Assembly: GCA_964343195.1 (NCBI GenBank) | Contig: CAYFIR010000015.1 | Coordinates: 7,931 to 71,930, forward strand | DNA: 64,000 bases | Origin: CAYVAP01 sp964343195 | Lineage (GTDB): Bacteria > Bacteroidota > Bacteroidia > J057 | Direction: 5' to 3' | Part shown: in pieces, positions 1 to 9,404 of the stretch | How the letters are laid out: each line of letters begins with the position of its first letter | How positions within the stretch are numbered: position 1 is the first letter of the stretch | Notes under the pieces: generated by a model | What the model was told of the DNA's origin: nothing | What the model saw: only the letters and a program-made list of their open reading frames with translations | The model's database searches: none | Made by a program: the position numbers and the translations under genes

Positions 1-1675
1 TGTTCTCGGTTTCGCTGCCGTGGCCACACATTACCACGAGCGGAGCGAAGTTTCGGGTCAGGCCCATCATGCGCAGGCCATTGCCCGCATACTTCACCTG
101 CTGCTCAAATGGAATCCCCAATCCGATGGATTCACCTGCGGGAGGGATGGGATCCGGCGCGTAGGAAACGCCAGGCCTGATTTTACCGATCACCTTGTTT
201 ACCAGTTGCTGCCACTTGCGGGGCAGGAGGCTGCGTCCCAGGGTATTGAGTCCCGCCAGGAGTCCCATGGCTTCCACCGCTGCAAAGGGCGTAGCCAGGT
301 TATATTTCAGCGACTTATAAGTGCGCTTGAGGTTTGAGATGGCCTGGGTTCCGTGCTGATAGCGTTCGATATGCTGGTGAGAGGTGCAGGAATGAGGAAC
401 CTCTGCCAGGTTGTGGGCAGGTTGCAACAGCACCGGGAGCGACTTGACACGCTTGCCGTCGTGGCGCTCGATGGCAATGGGTAGGCCAAAGAACCCTGCA
501 AAGCCGAAAGTCTCGTACGCTCCGCTTTGCTCCAGTTGACGACGAAACGGCTCAGAGCGCACGTCGATGCAGAAGACCATCTGAGCTTCCGGGCGCTCAG
601 CCTTAACAGCTCTTTTCTCCTGCAAAATCAGCGTCCGGGAAAGGTCATGTCGGAACCCATTCTCCCAGGATTTCAGTAGTTCTACCTGCAATTTCCGATG
701 GGCCTCGGAGATCCCCTGTAGCCACTCACCCAGGGCTGCGGATTCCTCTGGCATTTCCTCGCTCAGGTGCTCGGCGGCCCACTGTGCCATCCTCACCATG
801 ATGGGGTGAACCGCAGGAGATTCCTGTACTGGCTGTCCGCCATGTTCCAGGAATTGGAGCAGCAGCCTTACCGCCAGGTAGTCGGTCAGGTTGATGGGAT
901 AGCGGTTCTGAGCGGGGTAGTCCCGCTGAACCTGACGCCACTTGATAAATCCAGTCCAGCCAGGCAGGCTGAAGAGGTGGTCTCTCAGGAACTTTTCCTG
1001 CTGCGCTTCTTCAATATCGAGATGAAGCATCAGCACAGCTATGGCCTCCAGACTGGAATCGGGCAGGTTCTTGATGGTTTCTGCTGCACGTCTGTAAACA
1101 GGGTCATGCTGGAGCAAGGATTTTACACTCGCCCAAAAGCCCAATTCTCGCTGTGGCATCGGCCAGCCTGCCTGTCCTTCATCCAGAAAGGCTCCCAGCC
1201 AGTGGATCACCCGGTAGTTGACCACTTCATCAATGCGTGGCAGCAAAGGATCTTCGATGTTTTGCAGCGCCTGCTTCAGCTTAGCCTGCCTGGGCATGCG
1301 GGTTGGGGTGGTATCATCAAATGTATCCACCAGCTTGTCCAGGGCCTGTACGGGTGAGCGAAATAGCTCACTTACCTCAGGCAATACCGTTTCGATGGCC
1401 TGCTGACGGGCTTCCGGGCTGATTTCCCCCTGCTTGATCGCCTGACGCAGTTGTCCCATAGTAGGGAGTCCGTTGGCCCGAAACAGAGAGGAACCCTTTT
1501 CTATGGCTTGCTCGAAGGGCTTGTCGGCCAGTCCTTCCAGCGGGTTGCACGCCACTGCCGTGGACAGCGGCCAGTTAGGAGCGACCAGTTGGGAGAGATC
1601 CTCCAACAGAGAGGCCAACGTTGGGGTTCTTTCTGCGGTAGAAACCAGGATGTTATCGTTAGGATGAGAATGCAT
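1..1675 (-). CDS. dabA: DabA-type inorganic carbon uptake subunit (DUF2309), 3' part beyond window
   Basis: Only the first 558 codons lie in the window; the frame is open to the left edge. In known DabAB systems DabA is a large peripheral membrane protein with a carbonic-anhydrase-like zinc site that works with a proton-conducting DabB to hydrate and trap CO2. Seen here: the N-terminal signature APNWPLSTAVACNPLEGL, the Cys-x-Asp zinc pair in FCIDVRSEPFRR (C369, D371), and the His motif CGHGSETEN (H552). The second zinc cysteine of the family would lie just past the edge. The start at 1675 is the first ATG of the frame, 62 bp behind the stop of dabB, so the two genes form one transcription unit read leftward. 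Family identity is secure. The transported ion and physiological role are inferred from the family. Confidence 0.9.
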   Translation of the reverse strand, partial: MHSHPNDNILVSTAERTPTLASLLEDLSQLVAPNWPLSTAVACNPLEGLADKPFEQAIEKGSSLFRANGLPTMGQLRQAIKQGEISPEARQQAIETVLPEVSELFRSPVQALDKLVDTFDDTTPTRMPRQAKLKQALQNIEDPLLPRIDEVVNYRVIHWLGAFLDEGQAGWPMPQRELGFWASVKSLLQHDPVYRRAAETIKNLPDSSLEAIAVLMLHLDIEEAQQEKFLRDHLFSLPGWTGFIKWRQVQRDYPAQNRYPINLTDYLAVRLLLQFLEHGGQPVQESPAVHPIMVRMAQWAAEHLSEEMPEESAALGEWLQGISEAHRKLQVELLKSWENGFRHDLSRTLILQEKRAVKAERPEAQMVFCIDVRSEPFRRQLEQSGAYETFGFAGFFGLPIAIERHDGKRVKSLPVLLQPAHNLAEVPHSCTSHQHIERYQHGTQAISNLKRTYKSLKYNLATPFAAVEAMGLLAGLNTLGRSLLPRKWQQLVNKVIGKIRPGVSYAPDPIPPAGESIGLGIPFEQQVKYAGNGLRMMGLTRNFAPLVVMCGHGSETEN

Positions 1676-1737
1676 GCTTGCGAAGATTGTTTGAATCGAA
1701 TTAGGTAGGGTGAAGGGGGCTGAGGCTGGGATATGGC

Positions 1738-3219
1738 TTACCAGCGGTAGGTCTCGCGGCGGAGGGTCACGCTACGTCGCACGGGCTGGCTCAGGCGGAA
1801 AGCCCAGGTGTAGAGGGTCGAAAGCCACTTCTGAACCTGCTCGTCGGGAAGATATGGGCGGAACAGGGAAGCCAGCCACGCTCCAACGAAGACGAACACG
1901 ACTACCAGGTGGAGGGGCTGTAGTGGCTGCGCCGAGCTAAAGGGAAAGGCTTGCTCCAGCCATGCGACAGAAGCCCCGTAGAGGGTTGCACCTCCCAGGC
2001 CTACCACTGCCGCCAGGGTCAGCTTGCCCAGCGAACGGCTGTCACGCAGCAGGCTCATGGCCGTGTGTGCGATGGTGATCCCACAGAAGATCAGCAGCAG
2101 GGAGTAGGTAGAATCAAGGGGACCTATTGCACCCGTAAACTGGACAAAAATCCAGGCACCCGCAGCGCCAATGAGCAGCCCTGCGCTTAGGGTAGGCAGG
2201 GCCATGGAGCCCGTCAGGCGAAGGCTCTGATTGGTAGGAGCCTTGATGGCTCCGCCAGCACCGAGGAAGAGGGAGGCCTTGAACAGGCCGTGCCAGATCA
2301 TGTGGGCCATAGCCGCAGGAAATAGTCCCAGTCCACACTGCATGATCATAAAGCCCATTTGGCCAACAGTAGAGCAGGTCAGCGTACGCTTGATGTCAGG
2401 CTGCACCAGCATCCAGGCGGTTCCGAGCAGGGCTGTCAGTCCACCGAGGATGAACAGCATGTCAAAGGACCAGGTGGCCAGGGGCAGCAGGGGAAAAAAC
2501 TTGTACAGGATGATCCCACCACCATTGACCAGGCCTGCGTGCATAAAGGCCGATACAGGGGTCGGGGCATTGGCCGAGGCGATGAGCCAGCCATGCAGGG
2601 GCCAGTTCGCACTCTGGAGCAGCGCCGCAAACACGACCAAGGCCACCGCAATAGAAATGGTATGAGCGCCGAGGGCTGCAACATTGAGTTCTGAAAGCAG
2701 CCAGGTGCCCTGATCGACATATAGCAGGATCGCTACTCCGCTCAGCAGCAGCGTAGCAGCCCCAAGGTAGCCGACAATCATTTTGCCCGAGTGTCCAGCC
2801 GCTTTCCAGACTCCCTGGTGTTGGACCAGGCGTCCCAGTAAGACATTGCTAAGCAACAGGCTTCCAGCCAATACGAGGGTATGGTTGGCCGTGACGAAGA
2901 CAATCAACGAAAACGTAATGGCCACCAGATTTTGCAGGGTGCGCCGCTGATTACGGTTGCCTGCCAGGTGGCGCAGGCTATATGTGAGGACGATCCAGCT
3001 GATGAACGAAACCAGGGCAGTCAATACGTAGCCTTCGGTTGACAGGCTGAGGAGGGTATTCGCCACGGGCTCCGGAGCCATGATCCACTGCACGATACTC
3101 ATGAGAAATGCCAGGCCCATGAGCATGGGAGCGGGCCAGATGGGCCATTTTGAAGCTCTTCCCAGGCTGAGGTCCAGCCAGGCAAAGGCGATTATTCCAA
3201 GTATAAGGTAGGTAAGCAT
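1738..3219 (-). CDS. dabB: DabB-type proton-conducting membrane subunit (NuoL/Mrp antiporter-like)
   Basis: The protein has 493 residues, almost entirely hydrophobic, with about 13-14 predicted membrane segments. It belongs to the NuoL/ND5/MrpA proton-translocating family (segments such as SANAPTPVSAFMHAGLVN and HMIWHGLFKASLFLGAGG, with the buried Lys and His typical of the channel). It is shorter than NuoL and has no long C-terminal amphipathic helix, which fits DabB rather than complex I. No other nuo or mrp genes are nearby, and dabA follows directly on the same strand, which decides the assignment. The pair is expected to couple proton flow to CO2 hydration at the cytoplasmic face. No LysR regulator gene lies next to it, unlike some proteobacterial dab operons. 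Confidence 0.85.
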   Translation of the reverse strand: MLTYLILGIIAFAWLDLSLGRASKWPIWPAPMLMGLAFLMSIVQWIMAPEPVANTLLSLSTEGYVLTALVSFISWIVLTYSLRHLAGNRNQRRTLQNLVAITFSLIVFVTANHTLVLAGSLLLSNVLLGRLVQHQGVWKAAGHSGKMIVGYLGAATLLLSGVAILLYVDQGTWLLSELNVAALGAHTISIAVALVVFAALLQSANWPLHGWLIASANAPTPVSAFMHAGLVNGGGIILYKFFPLLPLATWSFDMLFILGGLTALLGTAWMLVQPDIKRTLTCSTVGQMGFMIMQCGLGLFPAAMAHMIWHGLFKASLFLGAGGAIKAPTNQSLRLTGSMALPTLSAGLLIGAAGAWIFVQFTGAIGPLDSTYSLLLIFCGITIAHTAMSLLRDSRSLGKLTLAAVVGLGGATLYGASVAWLEQAFPFSSAQPLQPLHLVVVFVFVGAWLASLFRPYLPDEQVQKWLSTLYTWAFRLSQPVRRSVTLRRETYRW

Positions 3220-3772
3220 GGTGAACAGTTAAATTTGGCGCGAAGGTATAAGGCCTCTTTGTATAATTATTATTTTTTTATTTTCTGATTTGTATAAGCA
3301 TTTTTTATGAATTCCAATAGGAGGCGGCTGGGTGACTGACAGGCGGGTGCCGGAAGCCTATGCCGCCCAGTAGGATCAACCGCATGCGGGCTTACCTTTT
3401 CTGTGGCAAAACAGCCACTTGCACGCAAAGAAAAAGGGGGGAGAAGGGAGCGGACTAAGCGAACCACACAGAACCAAAAAAATTGAGGTTTTCGCACAAA
3501 TAGTCATACCCGTGGAGATAGATCCCGATGATAACTACAGGGGTCAGACAGGATCTTGAGAGCAGGAAAAACCAGATACCATTCACTGGTTGACAGTCAG
3601 GGTGATTGAGAGAGATTAAACTTTCATTCGGTGAAAAGGTATCTCAATCTGATATTTTCCCGTATCGCTAGTAAACCTCCAACCATACTTCTCATGGACA
3701 TAAACTCCTGAGCACCCAGGGGCTCAATCTTGGTTCTCTGTTCCATATCAATAGTATTATTTCATACCTTTA
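3220..3772. other. Divergent intergenic region, dabB / sensor kinase
   Basis: This 553-bp stretch separates two divergent genes. The part next to dabB is very AT-rich (around 3262-3310) and could hold its promoter, but I see no exact TAnnTTTG on that strand. The part before the kinase gene holds a nested inverted repeat at 3604-3649. A possible 75-codon reading frame on the minus strand (3270-3497) has no recognisable protein features and I do not call it. Confidence 0.5.
3604..3649 (+). promoter_or_regulatory. Nested inverted repeat in the kinase leader
   Basis: GATTGAGA (3604-3611) pairs perfectly with TCTCAATC (3642-3649). Between them CTTTCA and TGAAAAG form an inner stem with one bulged A around a TTCGG loop. 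The element lies about 125 bp before the kinase start codon. It may be an RNA hairpin in the leader or a DNA-binding site; there is no T-run, so a terminator is unlikely. Confidence 0.35.
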
Positions 3773-6700
3773 ATGGACAGAACCTCCCCTTGCATGAGTA
3801 AAGGAAGTAGATTGATAGCTGTTTGTGTCATCTTGTGGGCCAGCCTGCTGGGTTCCCATAGGCTCATGGCACAGAAAATCTGGGTAGAGCCAGTTGACTA
3901 TCAGCTATCAGACACTCTTACCATATTTGTGGACATCAAAGCCTGCCGCATCCAGACGCTTCTGGGGCAGGATTCGGTCTTTTTCTTTCCCGTCATTCCA
4001 TACCTGGAAGATGAGAAAAAAGGGACCTGGGCTTCTTCAAATCCCGAGATGGCGATGACGCCCGAGGGAGAGGATGTCTGGAGCTTTGAATTGGTTCCTA
4101 CGGAATTTTACGACCTGGACAGTTTGAGCCTTGCGCAGTATGGGTGGTGGTTCCTGCTCAAGGCCAAAGACGGCCTGGAGGGAGTCAACCAGGAAGCGCA
4201 ACTGGCTACCGAGAACCTGTACCTGATTCGTGCACCCTATAACCCTCTTTATCTGATCAGTGCCAATGTCGATGACATTGAAAGCCCGAGTCAGTACCTG
4301 AGCTATCCCCTAAGGGAATATTTGATGGTGCTCCCTGATCCTGGTGAGAGACGGTCGATTGATGAGGCGTTAGGAGCCAGGGATTCGGGGGAGTTTACCT
4401 TCATTGATGAGATGCCGAATCAGGATTTTCTTCGGCAGCCCTTCTGGTTACATACCGTAGTCAAGAATTCGCTTGATCTGCCGATGACCCATACCCTGAT
4501 ACTGGGTAACTGGGTCAAGTCCTGGGATCGTGCGAAAGTATTCCTTGTCGATAGCCTGGGCCGGGTTGATACCCTCCTGACGGGATACGAGGTGCCCATT
4601 GGGCAGAAGCCCATTCGGGACTGGCGCAATCTCATCCCGCTAAACCTCGGGCCAGGAGAGGAAGTCGAGATCTACGTCCAGTTTATTGAACTGGCCTCTC
4701 ACGAATTGATTCCCGATCAGGACCTGAGCCTGCTGTCGGAAATACATTTCCCCTACCTCTTGAGCAAGGAGAGAGATTATCACATCACCTTTGCCTTTTT
4801 GGGATCGGTGCTGGGATTTATCATCCTGTTTTATCTGTTGTGGTTTTTCATGACCCGAAAAAAGGAGCAGGTATTCTATGCCCTGCTTTGGACAGGATTT
4901 CTGCTAGCGCTGCTGATTCCCTCCCCCGAGGGGCATTTTTTCGCCATCAACCACTATTTTCCCCTTGTTCAGAATCTCTTCAATCTTTCCATTGCCTGGC
5001 TGTTTGTCTCCAGCATCACGTTGTGGGGGATACTGGGGTTTTCCATTCACTACCTCAACATTCCGTATTTCTACCCCAAGTACCTGACCTATGCGCGTGT
5101 GCTGGCTTTGTTGCCAGTGGTGGGGTTTGTGCTGGTGATCATTAACTACGCTTTTCCTCACTGGTTTCCATACGATCCTGCTGGTTTTAAAGGCTTCATT
5201 TACAGGCCTACTACGACCATCAGGAGCGTATTACTGGGTGGTTCTTTCATTTTTTCCCTGATTATGGGCGTCAAGGTCCATCAGTTGGGATTCAAACCAG
5301 CCCGATATTTTCTGATTGCCTTCCTGCCGCTAACGGCCGCGACCAGTTTGCTGGCTCTTTCCAATATTGTCCGGGAGTTCCAGCCTGACCAAGGTGAGCA
5401 GTTTGAATTTGGGCTTGCTCCCGGATGGGAGATTGTCAACAATGCCTGCATGCTGCTGGCCATGATCCTCTTTGCCCTGGCTATGGGGTACAAACAAAAA
5501 AGGCTGGAGGAGGACCACAACCACGCACAACAACAACTGCTGGCCGCTCAGGAAAAGTCCATTGAGGAGCAGAAGAAGGTGAACGACCGCCTACGGCAGA
5601 TGGACCAGCTTAAGGACCAGTTTCTTGCCAATACTTCACATGAACTACGTACGCCCCTGAATGGAATCATCGGATTGTCCGAGGCTCTTGAAGAAGAGGA
5701 GCATGATACCGGCAAGCAGGAAAATCTGTCCATGATCATTTCCTCGGCCAGGAGACTTAGTTCTCTCGTCAACGACATCCTCGACTTTTCCAAGCTGAAA
5801 AACCATGAGATCGAGCTTCGCCGCAAGCCCCTGGACCTCAAGGCGTTGGTAGATGTCATCATCCGCATTCATCAGCCACTGATTGAAGGCAAAAACCTGG
5901 AACTGGTCAACGAGATTCCCGAAGACACCCCCCTCATCCACGCCGATGAGGACCGCATGCAGCAAATTCTGTTCAACCTGATCGGAAATGCCGCAAAGTT
6001 CACCGAGCGGGGCGAAATCGTGGTAAAAGCCATGGCGGATGGTGATATGGTGAAGGCCTCAGTCAGCGACACTGGCATTGGTATTCCGGAAAACAAGCGG
6101 GATGCCATTTTCCAGGCCTTTGAGCAGGGCGATGGATCCATCCAGCGGGAGTTTGCTGGTACCGGACTCGGGCTCTCCATTTCCCGCAAACTGATAGAGG
6201 AGCACGGTGGGGCCATGTGGGTAGATTCTGTTTTGGGCGAAGGGTCTACATTCTATTTCACCCTCCCACAGGCATCGGCAGCATTTTCTGGACCTGTATC
6301 TGCGCAAAATACCCCTGTTAACAACTCACAGCTAGAGAAAGAAGCTGCCTCAAAATCTGAACCCGGAAAGGTAACCCCGGTAGTCAAGGCCGATCCTGAC
6401 ACACCGATTGATTCAGACCAGGCTTTACGGATCCTCGTGGTGGATGATGAACCAATCAACCATCAGGTAATCAAAAATCACCTCAAGAGCAATGAATACA
6501 GGATGACCTCTGCACTTGATGGGGAGGAAGCTCTATCTTACATAGAAGGGGGACAACAGTTTGACCTGGTGCTGCTCGATGTGATGATGCCAAGAATGTC
6601 CGGATATGAAGTTTGCCAGCGCATCCGGCAGCAATACCTGCCCTCAGAGTTGCCGGTTATCATGGTAACCGCCAAGAATCAGGTAGCAGATCTGGTGCAG

Positions 6701-7642
6701 GGGCTGGACATTGGAGCCAATGATTACCTGGCCAAGCCTTTCACCAAGGATGAGTTCCTGGCGCGCCTCAAAACCCATCTCAACCTGCACCGCATTAATA
6801 CGGTTACTAACCGATTCGTCCCATCCGAGTTCATTCGCAGTTTGGGCAAAGCGACCCTTACCGAGGTCAAACTCGGCGACCTGGTGGAGAAGGAGGTGAC
6901 GGTGTTTTTCTCCGACATCCGAGACTATACCTCCCTGGCTGAGACCATGGCGCCAGCTGAGAATTTTCGCTTTGTCAATGCTTATGCGGGCAGAATGGGA
7001 CCCATTATCCAGTCACATCACGGCTTTGTGAACCAGTACCTGGGAGACGGCATCATGGCCATCTTTCAGCACAGCCCAGCAGACGCACTGACGGCTGCCA
7101 TCGCCATGCAGCACCGCCTGGTCAACTACAATGCGGAGCGAAAAAACCTGAGCCGGATGCCTATCCGGGTGGGAATGGGGCTGCATACAGGACCGCTGGT
7201 AATGGGCATCATTGGGGACAATCGACGCACCGATGCGGCGACCATTTCCGACACCGTGAATACCGCTTCGCGAATGGAGTCCCTGACCAAAACCGTAGGA
7301 GCGCAGATCCTGCTAAGTGAGCAGTCGGTAGCCGGATTGCAACACACAGAGCAGTATCACCTACGCTATCTGGGCAAAGTATTCGTTAAGGGAAAGCGGG
7401 AGCCGATTGGCATTTACGAATGCTATGATGGAGACCCAATGCCCATCCAGCAGTTAAAGGCCGAAACCTCCGATCAGTTTGACCAGGGCATTGCCCTCTA
7501 CCTGCAGCAGCAGTTCCGGGAGGCCATTTCTGAATGGGAAGGAGTCCTCGACGTCAACCCCGATGACCGCGTTGCGCAGTATTTCTGTCAGCAGGCCCTG
7601 CATCACCTGACCCATGGAGCACCCGAAGGGTGGGTGGGGTAG
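3773..7642 (+). CDS. Hybrid sensor histidine kinase / response regulator / class III nucleotide cyclase
   Basis: This 1289-residue protein holds a whole signalling chain. It begins with a signal-like segment (an alternative start is M8, MSKGSRLIAVCVILWAS) and a periplasmic domain of the 7TMR-DISM extracellular type (about 30-330). About seven membrane helices (335-565) and a coiled coil (575-615) follow. The HisKA box is SHELRTPLNG with H623; the HATPase has the N box (NLIGNAAKF) and the DTGIGI and GTGLGL motifs. The receiver has phospho-acceptor D936 in LLDVMMP. The class III cyclase domain (about 1040-1215) has metal aspartates D1048 (FFSDIRDYT) and D1092 (YLGDGIMAIF) and the DTVNTASR motif. 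A TPR-like tail (about 1225-1280) ends the protein. At the place of the usual substrate-base-binding Lys, four residues before D1092, there is Gln (Q1088), so the substrate (ATP, GTP or none) is uncertain. It is monocistronic. Confidence 0.92.
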   Translation: MDRTSPCMSKGSRLIAVCVILWASLLGSHRLMAQKIWVEPVDYQLSDTLTIFVDIKACRIQTLLGQDSVFFFPVIPYLEDEKKGTWASSNPEMAMTPEGEDVWSFELVPTEFYDLDSLSLAQYGWWFLLKAKDGLEGVNQEAQLATENLYLIRAPYNPLYLISANVDDIESPSQYLSYPLREYLMVLPDPGERRSIDEALGARDSGEFTFIDEMPNQDFLRQPFWLHTVVKNSLDLPMTHTLILGNWVKSWDRAKVFLVDSLGRVDTLLTGYEVPIGQKPIRDWRNLIPLNLGPGEEVEIYVQFIELASHELIPDQDLSLLSEIHFPYLLSKERDYHITFAFLGSVLGFIILFYLLWFFMTRKKEQVFYALLWTGFLLALLIPSPEGHFFAINHYFPLVQNLFNLSIAWLFVSSITLWGILGFSIHYLNIPYFYPKYLTYARVLALLPVVGFVLVIINYAFPHWFPYDPAGFKGFIYRPTTTIRSVLLGGSFIFSLIMGVKVHQLGFKPARYFLIAFLPLTAATSLLALSNIVREFQPDQGEQFEFGLAPGWEIVNNACMLLAMILFALAMGYKQKRLEEDHNHAQQQLLAAQEKSIEEQKKVNDRLRQMDQLKDQFLANTSHELRTPLNGIIGLSEALEEEEHDTGKQENLSMIISSARRLSSLVNDILDFSKLKNHEIELRRKPLDLKALVDVIIRIHQPLIEGKNLELVNEIPEDTPLIHADEDRMQQILFNLIGNAAKFTERGEIVVKAMADGDMVKASVSDTGIGIPENKRDAIFQAFEQGDGSIQREFAGTGLGLSISRKLIEEHGGAMWVDSVLGEGSTFYFTLPQASAAFSGPVSAQNTPVNNSQLEKEAASKSEPGKVTPVVKADPDTPIDSDQALRILVVDDEPINHQVIKNHLKSNEYRMTSALDGEEALSYIEGGQQFDLVLLDVMMPRMSGYEVCQRIRQQYLPSELPVIMVTAKNQVADLVQGLDIGANDYLAKPFTKDEFLARLKTHLNLHRINTVTNRFVPSEFIRSLGKATLTEVKLGDLVEKEVTVFFSDIRDYTSLAETMAPAENFRFVNAYAGRMGPIIQSHHGFVNQYLGDGIMAIFQHSPADALTAAIAMQHRLVNYNAERKNLSRMPIRVGMGLHTGPLVMGIIGDNRRTDAATISDTVNTASRMESLTKTVGAQILLSEQSVAGLQHTEQYHLRYLGKVFVKGKREPIGIYECYDGDPMPIQQLKAETSDQFDQGIALYLQQQFREAISEWEGVLDVNPDDRVAQYFCQQALHHLTHGAPEGWVG

Positions 7643-7710
7643 CAAGTTCAAAAATTAGGAGGAGTTCAACGTTCGCAGTTGGGAGATGGGACATTCGCCA
7701 CATCATCCCC

Positions 7711-9309
7711 TCAGCCCTCTTCCGGGAGGAGCGCGTGAAGGCTTTCCAGCGTATCCGCTTCGCTGGCGGGCTTGTCGGTACGCCAGCGCAGCATGCGTGG
7801 AAACCGGAGCGCTACGCCGCTTTTGTGTCGCCTGGAGCGATTGATGCCTTCAAAGCCGATCTCAAACACCAGCTCAGGATCAACCGAACGGACTGGTCCG
7901 AAGCGCTCCCTCGTATGGCCTTTGATCCAGGCATCGACTTGCTTCATCTCAGCATCGGTCAAGCCGGAGTAGGCTTTGGTGAAAGGAACCAACTGGTCGC
8001 CATCCCACACGGCGAAGGTATAATCGGAATAGAGGTTGGCGCGGCGGCCGTGGCCTCGCTGGGCGTAGATCATCACGGCATCGACGGTGAGCGGATCGAC
8101 TTTCCACTTCCACCAATCGCCCCGCTTACGGCCTACTTTGTAATCAGACTGTCGCTGCTTGAGCATGATCCCCTCCGCGAATTGCTCACGTGAGGTGTCG
8201 CGTAGCGCCGCCAGCTCTTCCCAGGAACTGAACTCCGCCTCGGGGGAAAGCTTCAGCAAGCCAGGCAGCCCAGCCTGTTCTACCATTTTTGCGAGGTGTT
8301 CCCTGCGTTTCTCCATGGCCCAGCTTCGGATGTCTTTGCCTTCATATTCCAGCAGGTCATAGGCCATGATGAGGCAGGGAGCCTCATTTAGGATCTTTTT
8401 GGTGACGTTCTTACGGCCTATGCGGGTCTGGAGCTTCTGGAAGGGAAGAGGATGCCCAGCGCGAAAAGGCAGCAGTTCCCCGTCGATGACAGTCCCGTCA
8501 GGCAGGGCTTGCCCAAGTGGCTCAAGCTCTGGAAACTTGTCGGTGATCAGTTCTTCTCCCCGACTCCAAATGAAGAATTCGCCGCCCCGGCTTATCGTCT
8601 GACTGCGAATGCCATCCCACTTCCACTCGGCCTGCCACTCGGCGGGATCGCCCAGCTCCGCGGCTTTCTGATCCAACTGGTAGGCGAGATAGAAAGGGTA
8701 GGGGCGAGACAACTGGTCATTGGGACCTTCAGAGAGCAACAGTTCCTGGAAGGTGGTGGTCTCAGCGGTCCATTCGCCCATGAGTCGGTGGGCAATGGCG
8801 TTTTCATCCAGACCGGTCTGTCTGGCCAGAGCGCGGGTCATGAGCTTTTGCGAGACCCCCAGCCGAAAGCCGCCCGTCATGAGCTTGTTGAAAACAAACC
8901 GCTCCTGGGCCGTTAGCTGACTCCAGGCCTGCTGCAATGATTCCCGTCGCTCTTCATCGTCCATGTCTTTGAGCCGCTTCAGGAAGCGCATCCACTCGGC
9001 CAGCGACTTCTCTTCTCTGTCAGTTTCCACGGGAGGAGGCAGCACGAGAGAGAGGGTTTCAGCTAGGTCTCCTACGATGTGGTAGCTTTCTTCTACCAGC
9101 CAAAGGGGAATATCTGTCAGTTCGCTGGCCCATTCCCGCAACAGGGTGGTTTTAACGGCTCTTCGAAGCCTGCGCCCGGTAAAGAGGGCTATCACCCAGA
9201 CTTTGTCCTCGTCTTTTGCCACCTCAAAGTAATCTGCCAGGTGCTGGACCTTGGCGTTTGTTTTATTGGTCTGATCCAGATGGACGATGAGTTGGGCGAA
9301 GGCTTTCAT
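7711..9309 (-). CDS. ATP-dependent DNA ligase (LigB/Lhr-associated type)
   Basis: This 532-residue enzyme seals DNA nicks through a lysine-AMP intermediate. The nucleotidyl-transferase motif I is EWKWDGIR with the adenylated lysine at K230. Motif III/IIIa-like FFIWSRGEE, motif IV EGIMLK and motif V DWWKWK follow. The OB-fold ends near the C-terminus. An N-terminal DNA-binding domain of about 200 residues starts MKAFAQLI, the usual start of this family. I therefore use the ATG at 9309 rather than the longer frame starting at 9408. In many bacteria this ligase type is clustered with an Lhr-type helicase, a metallo-beta-lactamase exonuclease and a phosphoesterase; none of these is nearby here. 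It follows a glycosyltransferase gene on the same strand with a 95-bp gap. Confidence 0.92.
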   Translation of the reverse strand: MKAFAQLIVHLDQTNKTNAKVQHLADYFEVAKDEDKVWVIALFTGRRLRRAVKTTLLREWASELTDIPLWLVEESYHIVGDLAETLSLVLPPPVETDREEKSLAEWMRFLKRLKDMDDEERRESLQQAWSQLTAQERFVFNKLMTGGFRLGVSQKLMTRALARQTGLDENAIAHRLMGEWTAETTTFQELLLSEGPNDQLSRPYPFYLAYQLDQKAAELGDPAEWQAEWKWDGIRSQTISRGGEFFIWSRGEELITDKFPELEPLGQALPDGTVIDGELLPFRAGHPLPFQKLQTRIGRKNVTKKILNEAPCLIMAYDLLEYEGKDIRSWAMEKRREHLAKMVEQAGLPGLLKLSPEAEFSSWEELAALRDTSREQFAEGIMLKQRQSDYKVGRKRGDWWKWKVDPLTVDAVMIYAQRGHGRRANLYSDYTFAVWDGDQLVPFTKAYSGLTDAEMKQVDAWIKGHTRERFGPVRSVDPELVFEIGFEGINRSRRHKSGVALRFPRMLRWRTDKPASEADTLESLHALLPEEG

Positions 9310-9404
9310 GCGGGTAAAACCTGATGGATGAGTGAAGTGTTTCGGGAATGACAACTCCCTCGCAATGGAGCCAGGATAAGCACAAGGGATGTGAAATCCC
9401 CCTA

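Noticed and set aside
767..1357. 196-codon rightward frame at the left edge
   Set aside because: Antisense to dabA, whose reading is supported by zinc-site motifs.
3270..3497. 75-codon leftward frame between dabB and the kinase gene
   Set aside because: Low-complexity, Cys/Pro/Arg-scattered composition, no start context and no family.
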